Origin: G963669295 sp963669295
Lineage (GTDB): Bacteria; Bacteroidota; Bacteroidia; Flavobacteriales_D; CALLUQ01
NCBI GenBank assembly: GCA_963669295.1
Contig: OY769938.1
Location: forward strand, 1,178,001-1,242,000
Direction of reading: 5' to 3'
DNA length: 64,000 nucleotides
Below are positions 51,685 through 60,414 of this stretch, piece after piece. Both the position numbers and the translations under genes were made by a program. Every line of letters begins with the position of its first letter. Position 1 is the first letter of the stretch. The notes under the pieces were generated by a model, which ran no database searches, was not told where the DNA came from, and saw only the letters and a list, made by a program, of their open reading frames with translations.

Positions 51685-53694
51685 TTATTGCCGTATTACT
51701 CGTTCAGTAAATGTTTGATTTTCTGTAGCAATTCTTACCAGGTAAATGCCTTTTGGCTGGCTGGTAATGTCTATGTTCATGGTATTTTGTTGCACCTTCT
51801 CTTTGCTCCATACTATATGTCCTATGGCATCATATACTTCAATAGTAGCTGGGGTTTCCGATTCCCAGGATACATTAAATGTTCCGTTGTTGGGGTTAGG
51901 CATTATGGCAAATTGAGCAACCGCATTGCTATTCCCTGTTCGGGTATTGAATGCATGGTTTGCCTCATCAATATCGCCTTGCTCGCCTATACGACCATAG
52001 TCAAGACGAGTACCACACCCTACTGGTGCAATGTGCGCTCTAAAGTCCGCTCCTGCATGCACTTCTACTCCAGGGCGTATCACAATTTCTTCGCCCGCTT
52101 GAAAGGTAACGTTTGCTCCTCCATTCACCACAAAGGGCAATCCGTTAACGGGCCAACCCCAAAAAAGTGGCACTGGTGGTGGCACTGGATAGCCATTCAC
52201 CTCTCCTGCCAATTCCATCTGATCGGTTGCTGTGTAAGTGTTGGTGCCCGAAAAGCTCAAGTTATGAAAGATCACAAGTGGTGAAATGGGGTCGGTAGTC
52301 ATGGCATTGGTGCCCAACGGGTCGAGCCAGTTCCGTAAACGGGTGGCATTGGTGCCCCCGCCATTCCACGACTGGTCTAACCTCCCATACCTACTATCAA
52401 ATGATTCGCAGTAGTTACTTCCTGAAAAGTTAGGGTCTTGTGTGCCGTGCAATTGACCAATTACACGATGATTTTGGTTAAACAAGGCTGAACCAGAAGA
52501 ACCATGTTCCACAGTGCCATCGTCGTAATCAACATCCCAGTGTGAGTTTGCAGGCAAACCAGCCCACCCGGCACTGGTTGGAGCAGCCCAATCAAACGAG
52601 ATTTTCATTACATCTCCATTGGGGTGGTGGATGCCAACCCCTGAAGTAGGGTTCGTATTTCTACTCCATCCAGCAAAATGTACTCCTCCTAAACGGTGCC
52701 AATTATCAAAGGGATCGTAACCCGTAACCTCCAATAATGCAAAGTCAGTATCTGCATCGTTGGCCAACAAAGTTGAGTTGCTATAAGTCCAGGTAGTGCC
52801 TGCATATGTGGTGGCACCACAAGTAGGGTTTTTGTAATGAAACCTGAATTGCCAGGTATTGCTTCCTCCAAGACAATGGTCGGCCGTAAGAAAAAGAGGT
52901 CGAAGGTCTTCAGCTGTATTGTTCAGCATGGTGCCTGTGCATATTCGTGTATTATTGGCCAGCAATATTAAGCTCACTGCCCTTTCCTCAATGCACCACG
53001 GGTTGCCCTCTGCACACACAATATCGTTTTCACAATCGTCGGAATCACCATACTCTTTGTGGTTGTTAAACCCCACAAACTCACGATATCCTCTAGCAAC
53101 CTCAGCAATATGAAGTTGGGCATTGTCTACCGTTCCCATAGGATCGAAGTATTCAACGATTAATGCTTCTCCCTTAATTACATCGGTAATATAAGTGCCA
53201 TTGCTTGCATTACAACGGTAAGTAATTGGTCCCATTACCATGGTTCTTTCCTCGTTGTACACATACATCGATGCACTTTTAGGCAATTCAAATTGATCGA
53301 AGATTAAGCTCATCGAGGTAGCTCCTTTTGAAGCTATTTTCACTTTCCAAACTTCTCCTTCCGGAGTGCTGTATTTTCCTCCTTCAGCAACCCCAATATT
53401 AGTAGGAACTGAAACAGCAAACCGGTATGGTTGGTTGTTTTTACTGTTTTGAAGATCTTCTGCTTCGAGTATTGATTTATCTATGTTAACAGACACGTCA
53501 ACCTCTGCGATTTTAGCGTTGGAAGCATATACACCACTCTCCGGAATTAATGGAGTTTGGCTGTATTGTGTTGGCACTTGAGCCTTTACAGCGTACATTG
53601 TTAAACACACTATTAAGCATGCCAACAAGTGCTTTAATATTGCCCATTTAGCAACACCACCAACTGCTATCGTTGTTTTATTATGGAATTGCAT
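51685..53694 (-). CDS. T9SS-secreted trypsin-like serine protease (lysyl endopeptidase-like)
   Basis: 669 aa with a Sec signal (hydrophobic stretch about 22-38, cleavage near VKAQ). The catalytic triad is visible: His-273 in FLTADHCLGG, an Asp near 315 in DTDFALLEV, and the Ser near 400 in HGSSGSALF. The pattern, together with a Cys-rich loop (CENDIVCAEGNPWC), fits the S1 family, lysyl-endopeptidase-like branch. About 465-550 is a beta domain with GGANVTFQAGEEIVIRPGVEVHAG, common before T9SS tails. The last 75 residues form a type A sorting domain almost identical in DNA to that of the 45942 gene. It starts 5 bp after the coiled-coil protein gene stop, so the two are one operon. Probable cell-surface protease. 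Confidence 0.9.
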   Translation of the reverse strand: MQFHNKTTIAVGGVAKWAILKHLLACLIVCLTMYAVKAQVPTQYSQTPLIPESGVYASNAKIAEVDVSVNIDKSILEAEDLQNSKNNQPYRFAVSVPTNIGVAEGGKYSTPEGEVWKVKIASKGATSMSLIFDQFELPKSASMYVYNEERTMVMGPITYRCNASNGTYITDVIKGEALIVEYFDPMGTVDNAQLHIAEVARGYREFVGFNNHKEYGDSDDCENDIVCAEGNPWCIEERAVSLILLANNTRICTGTMLNNTAEDLRPLFLTADHCLGGSNTWQFRFHYKNPTCGATTYAGTTWTYSNSTLLANDADTDFALLEVTGYDPFDNWHRLGGVHFAGWSRNTNPTSGVGIHHPNGDVMKISFDWAAPTSAGWAGLPANSHWDVDYDDGTVEHGSSGSALFNQNHRVIGQLHGTQDPNFSGSNYCESFDSRYGRLDQSWNGGGTNATRLRNWLDPLGTNAMTTDPISPLVIFHNLSFSGTNTYTATDQMELAGEVNGYPVPPPVPLFWGWPVNGLPFVVNGGANVTFQAGEEIVIRPGVEVHAGADFRAHIAPVGCGTRLDYGRIGEQGDIDEANHAFNTRTGNSNAVAQFAIMPNPNNGTFNVSWESETPATIEVYDAIGHIVWSKEKVQQNTMNIDITSQPKGIYLVRIATENQTFTERVIRQ

Positions 53695-53699
53695 ATGGC

Positions 53700-55025
53700 T
53701 TACTTTTGCTGATTCAACATGGCCTTTATGGCTTCATTTTCTGCTTTGATTTGCTCAATGGCTTTGTTTTGCTCGATGATGTACAGGGTTAACTCCTCAA
53801 TTTTTTGCATTTGGAGCTTAAACATTTCACCCATCTCAACGCCATTTTCAGCCACTTCAGCTTCCGAAGGGATAGCAGGTAAATGATTGTTGGCTTCAAT
53901 AAACGCTGCTACTTCAGTTAATGGCTGCAACTGGTAATCATCAGCAAATACATAGTCGGCCCAATTGTCGAGGGTCACCACAATTTCCTGTGCCACAACT
54001 TTCCCATCCACCGAAAGGCGATAGTCGGTGTGTGCTCCTCCTACAATACGATCGGTTCCAATGGTAACATTGTCTTGACGCAATGTCATGATTCGATATT
54101 GGGTAAGGTTGTTGTTGCTAATGGAATAGGGAGATCCTGTAGAAAGGCGTGTGTAAAACCCAATTACTCCTCCATTTTCAAAACGCATGGCTGAGAAGTC
54201 AGAAAAATTACTGGTATTCACATCCCACATGTTGGTAGATTCATTCCACTTTAAGTTGTTACTAACCACCCCACGAGTCCATTGGTTTAAGGAAGTGCTG
54301 GGGCCTTGTGTAAACAACCGTCCATTTTGAGTGAATGAATTGGTTCTTATGCGCACATTGCCTTCAACATGCAACCGTTCGGCAGGGGCATTTGTTCCCA
54401 GCCCCATATATCCATTCGAGTTCTTAATCCACATTCTATACGTACCATCATCTGCATCTTTTACAGCAAAAGCGTTACTTGTTCCATGAATTTCCCAAAT
54501 GTCGCCAGGATTTTCTTCAATGGTAATACGCCCATCAGTTCCTTTAACGTGGAAGGCCGACAAAGGATCGTCGGCACCAATTCCCAATCGATCAAACCCA
54601 CATGAAAGAAATATAGCATTGGGGTTAGGGCCTCGATCGTCCCATGCAGTAACATTGTATCCACATGGTTTAGCCAAAGGATCTCCACCACCTCCTGGAT
54701 TGATGATAATACCACCACCATTGTCATCACCCGGGTTACCAGGATTACCCGGATTAAATTCTCCAGGAATTAAATCGGTAGGAGGGCCAGCATGCAACAA
54801 TCCATTGCCGTCTACCACTACTTCAAAGTAATCGTTTGCTCCAAAGCCTTGTTGACCCAACCCGCCAACTAATACATTGCCGTTGATGTCTAATTCTGCA
54901 TTCGGGTTAAGTGTTCCAATGCCTACATTTCCGTTGGCAGGAAATGTATTGTTTTGTGCTGTGGCTAATCCAGCTACACTCATTGCAGCACCTACTGCAA
55001 TGCCATAAAGTAATTTGGTTTTCAT
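53700..55025 (-). CDS. tail-fibre-like secreted protein with C-terminal coiled coil
   Basis: 441 aa with a Sec signal (MKTKLLYGIAVGAAMSVAGL, cleavage near ATAQ). The N-terminus has the Bacteroidota fibre motif NGNVGIGTLNPNAELDINGNV, followed by a Gly/Pro/Asn-rich segment (GNPGNPGDDNGGG) of collagen-like composition. A second VGIGADDP / LGLGTNAPAERLHVEGNV-type repeat follows. The C-terminal 95 residues carry the common WADYVFADDYQLQPL... HLPAIPSEAEV... EMGEMFKLQMQKIEEL pattern and a coiled coil ending in Lys/Gln-rich residues. Such proteins are thought to be trimeric fibres or scaffolds, with an endosialidase-chaperone-like tail. First gene of the operon with the T9SS protease. Confidence 0.82.
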   Translation of the reverse strand: MKTKLLYGIAVGAAMSVAGLATAQNNTFPANGNVGIGTLNPNAELDINGNVLVGGLGQQGFGANDYFEVVVDGNGLLHAGPPTDLIPGEFNPGNPGNPGDDNGGGIIINPGGGGDPLAKPCGYNVTAWDDRGPNPNAIFLSCGFDRLGIGADDPLSAFHVKGTDGRITIEENPGDIWEIHGTSNAFAVKDADDGTYRMWIKNSNGYMGLGTNAPAERLHVEGNVRIRTNSFTQNGRLFTQGPSTSLNQWTRGVVSNNLKWNESTNMWDVNTSNFSDFSAMRFENGGVIGFYTRLSTGSPYSISNNNLTQYRIMTLRQDNVTIGTDRIVGGAHTDYRLSVDGKVVAQEIVVTLDNWADYVFADDYQLQPLTEVAAFIEANNHLPAIPSEAEVAENGVEMGEMFKLQMQKIEELTLYIIEQNKAIEQIKAENEAIKAMLNQQK

Positions 55026-55133
55026 GGTTAAAAATTTTGATTTTGTAAGTATTTGTGTTGTTTATTTCAACCATGAAACTACTTATCGAAAAAAAAGAAA
55101 GCGAGACTCATCAAGGGTTTGGGACAAACAACG

Positions 55134-57767
55134 TTAAATTCGTGACGAACGTAGGGATGTGATTTTATGCATCCAATGCCATTGTTGTTTTTGAGGGTGT
55201 GGTTTTCTTTCTTGTAATTGTTCCCGATAGGTTCTTCCTACTGGAATTTTATGTGCATCGATACGTACATATTCAGAATGAAACGAATCTACCTTCTCCA
55301 AATGAATGAGGTAGGACCGGTGTACTCGTAAAAAATTCTTCCGATGGGGAATTTCCCTTTCTACCGCCTTCATTGCTTTTCGCACCAAAAACTTTTTGCC
55401 GGGGGTAACAATCTCTATATAGTTTTTCTCCGACTTCACATATAAAATGTGATCGATATTGATTCGTGTTACTTCACCATCTACTTTTACATAGTAATAG
55501 GTTTTCCGTTTTAATCGCTGCAACAACAACTGCAATAATTCTCTTACCACATCTTTATTGTAGGTCAGCACCCTTATTTTGAAAAAAACGGCTACAATAC
55601 TCACAATGACCAATAAGCACAATAACCTGAACCAGGTGGTTTGCCAAAATGGTGGCGCAATGTAAAACGACAAATTGGCGGGAACCGGAGACACATCGCC
55701 TTTATTATTCATTGCAAGCACAGAAAACTCATAAGTGCCAGGTAACAGCGAGTGATAGGTAATGGAGGTATTATTGGTCGTATTCCATTCATCGCTCCAC
55801 CCTTTTAATCGGTACCGATATATGATTCGCCCCGGGGTACTATAACCGAGTCCTTTGAAATTAATGGTGAAGTGGTTTTGTTGATACGATAATTCGTGTT
55901 GCGTGCCTACAACAGTATCGTTTCCAACAATTACATCCTCAATAAAAACAGGCAATAAAGAAAGGCGTGCAACGTAATTTTTATCAAACACTGCTAACCC
56001 ATTGTGTGTAGCTACCCAAACCTTTGTGAGAGTTACGCTCACATGATTTACCTGTCGGGAAGGCAACCCATCCTCACTCCCATAGTTAACAATGGTTGTT
56101 TCGCTGCCTAACAGCGTTACTTTACTTAATCCTTTATTGGTGCATACCCACACAATGGTATCTTGTTCTACCAGCAACTGATTGCATATGTTGCCCGACA
56201 ACCCTTCTTCTTCTCCAAGGTTCACAACTTGATTCCCATTTTTCAATACCAACCCTTCTCCCCTTGTGGCTAGTGCTATACCATATTTTGTTGCTTTAAT
56301 GTCGGTAATTCGAGTTCGGAAAGAACGGTGTTGCTCGCCCAGGAAGCGGTATGTTTTATTGGCATATACCCATAATCCCCAGCCATCACCTATCCACAAA
56401 GTATCATTGGTTTTGCACAACACTTCAGGTCGCAGCATTTTGCCTTGCGGAATTGCGATTCGTTCTAATTCCACTCCTTTTGCATCGTATTTAACAATCA
56501 CATCGCGACACAATAACTCCACTGTTCCGTCCTTGTTACAGTTTAACATTTTCATGCCATCTACTCTCATCCTGCTATGCACCGAATCGTTTTGCAAGCG
56601 TGTTATTCCAATTCCTCGTCCCATTACCCAAAGACCATTAGAGTGGGCGTTGTCGATCGACTTCACTTCAATGGTTTTACCAATAGTAGTCTCAATAGGT
56701 ATTCGCTCAATAGTACCCTGAACATTTAGGCGTTGCAGTCCTTTCGTAAACAGTCCAATGTATACTGTGCTGTCGTTGATGGCTACTACCTGCCTAACAT
56801 TTTCTTCCAGTAACCCTTCCTCTTGTCCGTATACCCAAAAGTTGAGGTTAGGCAAATAGTAAACGCCATTATCAATCGTGGTTAACCAGTACCCTCCTTC
56901 CCGGTCAATCATCATTGATCCTATCGAGCTTTGTGGAAGCAAGTGGTAAGTAGGTGTTGTTGTGAGGTCGCCCCCAGAATAACAATACATTCCTCTTCCT
57001 CTTAACCCTACCCATAAATTTTGTGCTGCATCTTCGTAAACCGTTGTCACCTCCGCCGGAAAGGTTTGTATACTCTGAGCTTCTGTACCATTCAACACAT
57101 ATACATCATTATCAATAATGATGAGTTGTTCGTCATTCGCTCGCTTGAGAGCAAATCGTGCATTGCTGAAATCATCGAGTTTAATTGGTAGTTTTTTCTC
57201 CCTAACGTTGAGTGAAGCTTTAACTTTAGGGCAACGGCTTCCATATATTACCTGGTGCTTATCTACAGCAAATAGAGCGCTTCCTGTTATTGGGATGGCC
57301 AGGTAGCTGCCGTTGTTAGGTGCCATTTTAAACAATCCCATAGGACCACCAACAAAAACAGTATCTCCTTCATCCACATAAAGCGAGTTGATTTGATTTG
57401 GAGAAAAAGGAATACCATTCATGGTAATGGAATGATGGTAGATCAACCCATCGAAAAAGTAGGCCAACTTGCCATTTAATGTTCGTAACCATATACGGCC
57501 TTTTTCATCTTCAAAAAATCCAAAAACGGTGTTATCAGGCAACCCATCACGAGTAGTATATGTGCGGAAATTGTAACCATCGTAACGGCAAATGCCTCGA
57601 TCGGTGGCAAACCATAGATAACCTAATCTATCTTGCATCACCTCATACACTTCTGCACTTGGCAAACCGTGTTCTACCGTATAATGTTTGAAAGCGTGGT
57701 GTTGTGTAACAGCAACATCACAAAGCAGCATTGCCAATAGCAATGGCCACAAAAAAATTGAGCGCAT
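55134..57767 (-). CDS. membrane one-component sensor: Reg_prop propeller, Y_Y_Y domain, TM helix, LytTR
   Basis: 877 aa with a signal peptide (FLWPLLLAMLLCDVAVT). The periplasmic part is built from Reg_prop beta-propeller repeats (YTVEHGLPSAEVYEVMQDRLGYLWFATDRG style, repeated to about residue 610). A Y_Y_Y-type Ig domain follows at about 615-700 (YRYRLKGWSDEW, YHSLLPGTYEFSVLAMN). One TM helix (FRLLCLLVIVSIVAVFFKI) is near 710-730, then a LytTR DNA-binding domain (about 745-850; INIDHILYVKSEKNYIEIV, FLRVHRSYLI, IPVGRTYRE). There is no kinase, receiver or HATPase domain, so the sensor would act on DNA directly from the membrane. The usual relatives have a kinase between the propeller and the regulator. 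The promoter is divergent from the kinase gene at 57866. Confidence 0.9.
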   Translation of the reverse strand: MRSIFLWPLLLAMLLCDVAVTQHHAFKHYTVEHGLPSAEVYEVMQDRLGYLWFATDRGICRYDGYNFRTYTTRDGLPDNTVFGFFEDEKGRIWLRTLNGKLAYFFDGLIYHHSITMNGIPFSPNQINSLYVDEGDTVFVGGPMGLFKMAPNNGSYLAIPITGSALFAVDKHQVIYGSRCPKVKASLNVREKKLPIKLDDFSNARFALKRANDEQLIIIDNDVYVLNGTEAQSIQTFPAEVTTVYEDAAQNLWVGLRGRGMYCYSGGDLTTTPTYHLLPQSSIGSMMIDREGGYWLTTIDNGVYYLPNLNFWVYGQEEGLLEENVRQVVAINDSTVYIGLFTKGLQRLNVQGTIERIPIETTIGKTIEVKSIDNAHSNGLWVMGRGIGITRLQNDSVHSRMRVDGMKMLNCNKDGTVELLCRDVIVKYDAKGVELERIAIPQGKMLRPEVLCKTNDTLWIGDGWGLWVYANKTYRFLGEQHRSFRTRITDIKATKYGIALATRGEGLVLKNGNQVVNLGEEEGLSGNICNQLLVEQDTIVWVCTNKGLSKVTLLGSETTIVNYGSEDGLPSRQVNHVSVTLTKVWVATHNGLAVFDKNYVARLSLLPVFIEDVIVGNDTVVGTQHELSYQQNHFTINFKGLGYSTPGRIIYRYRLKGWSDEWNTTNNTSITYHSLLPGTYEFSVLAMNNKGDVSPVPANLSFYIAPPFWQTTWFRLLCLLVIVSIVAVFFKIRVLTYNKDVVRELLQLLLQRLKRKTYYYVKVDGEVTRINIDHILYVKSEKNYIEIVTPGKKFLVRKAMKAVEREIPHRKNFLRVHRSYLIHLEKVDSFHSEYVRIDAHKIPVGRTYREQLQERKPHPQKQQWHWMHKITSLRSSRI

Positions 57768-57853
57768 GTTTGGTTTGTAGTAGTTTGTTGTGCGAAATTA
57801 TCAAAAATCATACAACAAAAAAGCTCCTGTTTTTTCGCTCTCTTTCATTGTAT

Positions 57854-57861
57854 TACCTTTG
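57854..57861 (+). promoter_or_regulatory. -7 element just before the 57866 kinase gene
   Basis: TACCTTTG is an exact match to TAnnTTTG and ends 4 bp before the ATG at 57866. A transcript from it would have essentially no leader. There is no clear TTG element about 20 bp upstream. Confidence 0.4.
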
Positions 57862-57865
57862 CTAC

Positions 57866-58828
57866 ATGGCATCTACCAAGCGTAACCCTTTGATTATCTT
57901 TTACCTGTTGGTCATTTACATCATCCTTCAATTTGGTTGGTGGACCAAATTGTTGGTTGACCTCAACCAGGAGTTGTATCAACAAAAGGTGGAAATTTCC
58001 CTCAATGGAAGTCCGGAATACTTACAGGAGATGAATGCTGCATTGGAAAAGCAAATCTGGATGATTGCTGGTGAAGGGTCGGTATTTCTAATTATTCTGG
58101 CATGGGGAATGACGAAGGTGCACAAGTCGTTTAAAAAAGAGGTAGAAGTAGTGGCTCAGCAACGTAATTTCCTGCTTTCTATTACCCACGAATTGAAATC
58201 GCCCATTGCTTCCAGTAAGCTTTATCTACAAACGCTTTTAAAGCGGGATTTGAGCAAAGAGAAACAAGAAGAAATTATACGGAAAGCCATCAAAGATACT
58301 GACCGGCTTGACATGTTGGTGGAGAACATCTTACTGGCTACTAAGATAGAAAACAGCACCCTCCCTCTCCATAAAGAGCACATCAATCTCTCCGCTTTCA
58401 TCACCGAATTAATTGCGCATGGCATTGAAACTACGGGCCAACAACATACTACTGCACTTCACATTGATGATGGGGTTGAGTTTCCTGTCGACCGTGTTGC
58501 CTTTTCATCAATTGTAACTAACCTTTATGAAAATGCGGTCAAGTATTCGCCTGCCGGTAGCACCATTACTGTTACACTACAACAGCACTCGAACGGTATA
58601 TTGTTTTCAGTGGCCGATGAAGGGGAAGGCATTCCTGCCAGTGAGATCAACAAGGTTTTTAATAAGTTTTACCGGTTGGGGAACGAAGAAACACGAAAAA
58701 CAAAAGGCACTGGCCTGGGGCTTTTCATTGTGAAGCACTTTGTGACCTTACACCATGGCACCATCGATGTGCAAAACAATTCTCCCAAAGGCACTATATT
58801 TACCGCAAAATTTAACTCCACCGAATGA
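57866..58828 (+). CDS. membrane sensor histidine kinase (HisKA type)
   Basis: 320 aa from the ATG at 57866; the longer frame from 57731 runs over the divergent gene's start and lacks a sensible N-terminus. Two membrane helices (about residues 9-30 and 68-90) flank a short periplasmic loop of some 40 residues with QKVEISLNGSPEYLQEM. The dimerisation/phosphoacceptor helix has SITHELKSPIASSKLYLQ (H-box His). The ATPase domain has the N-box NLYENAVKYSPAG, the G1 box VADEGEGIP, the F-box FYRLG and the G2 box KGTGLGLFIVKH. All are complete. Its stop overlaps the gpmI start by 4 bp. No response regulator gene is adjacent, so it is an orphan kinase in this window. Confidence 0.92.
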   Translation: MASTKRNPLIIFYLLVIYIILQFGWWTKLLVDLNQELYQQKVEISLNGSPEYLQEMNAALEKQIWMIAGEGSVFLIILAWGMTKVHKSFKKEVEVVAQQRNFLLSITHELKSPIASSKLYLQTLLKRDLSKEKQEEIIRKAIKDTDRLDMLVENILLATKIENSTLPLHKEHINLSAFITELIAHGIETTGQQHTTALHIDDGVEFPVDRVAFSSIVTNLYENAVKYSPAGSTITVTLQQHSNGILFSVADEGEGIPASEINKVFNKFYRLGNEETRKTKGTGLGLFIVKHFVTLHHGTIDVQNNSPKGTIFTAKFNSTE

Positions 58829-60342
58829 ACAAGAAGCTCGCGCTGATTATTTTGGATGGCTGGGGCCATGGCGACCACAGCAAGTCCGATGCGATATACC
58901 ATGCCAACACTCCATTTATTTCCAGCTTATACCAACAGCACCCCAATGCCGAACTGCTTACTGACGGCGAAAATGTAGGGCTTCCTAACGGCCAAATGGG
59001 GAACTCCGAGGTTGGGCACCTGAACATTGGTGCCGGAAGGGTGGTATACCAGGATTTGGTGAAAATCAATCGCGCCATTGCCGACGGTTCGTTTGCTACA
59101 AATGCTACACTTGTGCAAGCGTTTGATTATGCCATTGAACACAACAAACAGGTACACTTACTCGGCCTTGTTTCGGATGGTGGGGTGCACTCATCGCAAG
59201 AACATCTGCACGCTTTATGCGACCTTGCTAAGGCCAAAGACTTCGAGCAATTGTATATCCATGCGTTTACCGACGGTAGAGATACTGACCCAAAAGGCGG
59301 GTTGAATTATCTGAAAAAATTACAAGCTCATTTAACTACTTCTACAGGACAAATTGCTTCGGTAGTGGGGCGATACTATGCCATGGATCGTGATAAGCGT
59401 TGGGAGCGTGTAAAGGAGGCTTATGATTTGATGGTACATGGTAAGGGAACTCCATCGAATGATGTGTTAGCCGCTATCCAGGATTCATACAACAATGGCA
59501 TTACTGATGAATTTATTCAACCCATTGCGATGACCGATGATGCAGGACAACCTCTTGCTACCATCAACGAAGGGGATGTGGTGTTGTGTTTTAACTTCCG
59601 CACCGATCGTTGTAGAGAAATTACCATGGCACTGAGTCAGCAGGCATTTCCAGAGCAAGGCATGCAACCAATGCCATTGCATTATGTAACGATGACCAAC
59701 TACGACAATACTTTTAAAGATGTTCATGTGGTGTACGGTAAAGACAACCTGCCCATGACCCTGGGTGAGGTATTGGCCAATGCCGGGAAACAACAAATTC
59801 GAATAGCTGAAACCGAAAAATACCCGCATGTTACCTTTTTCTTTTCTGGCGGTCGCGAGCATGAGTTTGAAGGTGAAAAGCGCATTTTGGTGAATTCTCC
59901 AAAAGTAGCTACCTACGACTTACAACCTGAAATGAGTGCTTTTGAAGTCACTGATGCCATTGTAAAAGAATTGGAAGAAGGCACAGTAGATTTTGTTTGC
60001 TTGAACTTTGCCAACCCCGACATGGTAGGCCATACTGGTGTGTATGAGGCTGTAACCAAGGCCTTAGAAACGGTAGATGGCTGTGCAGAACGAGTAGTAC
60101 AAGCTGGCACTAGCAATGGCTACTCTTTCATTATCATTGCCGATCATGGCAATGCCGATTATGTGATTAACAACGATGGCACTCCCAACACAGCACATAC
60201 TACCAACCCGGTGCCTGTGTTCCTCATCGATAACGATTACTCATCTATCAGCAATGGTATTTTAGCCGATGTTGCTCCTACTGTTTTAAAGATTTTAGGC
60301 ATTGATCAGCCCGAAGAAATGACCGGTAAATCGTTGGTATAA
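58825..60342 (+). CDS. gpmI: 2,3-bisphosphoglycerate-independent phosphoglycerate mutase
   Basis: 505 aa, the usual length for the cofactor-independent enzyme (about 510). It interconverts 3-phosphoglycerate and 2-phosphoglycerate in glycolysis/gluconeogenesis in the cytoplasm, through a phosphoserine and two Mn ions. The motifs LALIILDGWG (metal Asp-11), GQMGNSEVGHLNIGAG with the phosphoserine Ser-61, the arginine-containing FNFRTDRCREIT, and the second metal site ADHGNAD are all present. Further conserved regions include DGRDTDP, GRYYAMDRD and NFANPDMVGHTG. The start codon lies inside the stop of the sensor kinase gene (ATGA), so the two are translationally coupled. A strong terminator follows the stop. 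Confidence 0.97.
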   Translation: MNKKLALIILDGWGHGDHSKSDAIYHANTPFISSLYQQHPNAELLTDGENVGLPNGQMGNSEVGHLNIGAGRVVYQDLVKINRAIADGSFATNATLVQAFDYAIEHNKQVHLLGLVSDGGVHSSQEHLHALCDLAKAKDFEQLYIHAFTDGRDTDPKGGLNYLKKLQAHLTTSTGQIASVVGRYYAMDRDKRWERVKEAYDLMVHGKGTPSNDVLAAIQDSYNNGITDEFIQPIAMTDDAGQPLATINEGDVVLCFNFRTDRCREITMALSQQAFPEQGMQPMPLHYVTMTNYDNTFKDVHVVYGKDNLPMTLGEVLANAGKQQIRIAETEKYPHVTFFFSGGREHEFEGEKRILVNSPKVATYDLQPEMSAFEVTDAIVKELEEGTVDFVCLNFANPDMVGHTGVYEAVTKALETVDGCAERVVQAGTSNGYSFIIIADHGNADYVINNDGTPNTAHTTNPVPVFLIDNDYSSISNGILADVAPTVLKILGIDQPEEMTGKSLV

Positions 60343-60358
60343 CACCCACAACATGATA

Positions 60359-60391
60359 AAAAAAGCCCTTCCATTTTGGAAGGGCTTTTTG
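60359..60391. terminator. bidirectional terminator between gpmI and the CHU_C protein gene
   Basis: GCCCTTCCA pairs with TGGAAGGGC around a 3-nt loop and is flanked by an A run on the left and a T run on the right, so it works in either direction. It starts 17 bp after the gpmI stop and ends 24 bp before the stop of the convergent gene. Confidence 0.9.
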
Positions 60392-60414
60392 TTGCAATAA
60401 AGTTACACTGATGG

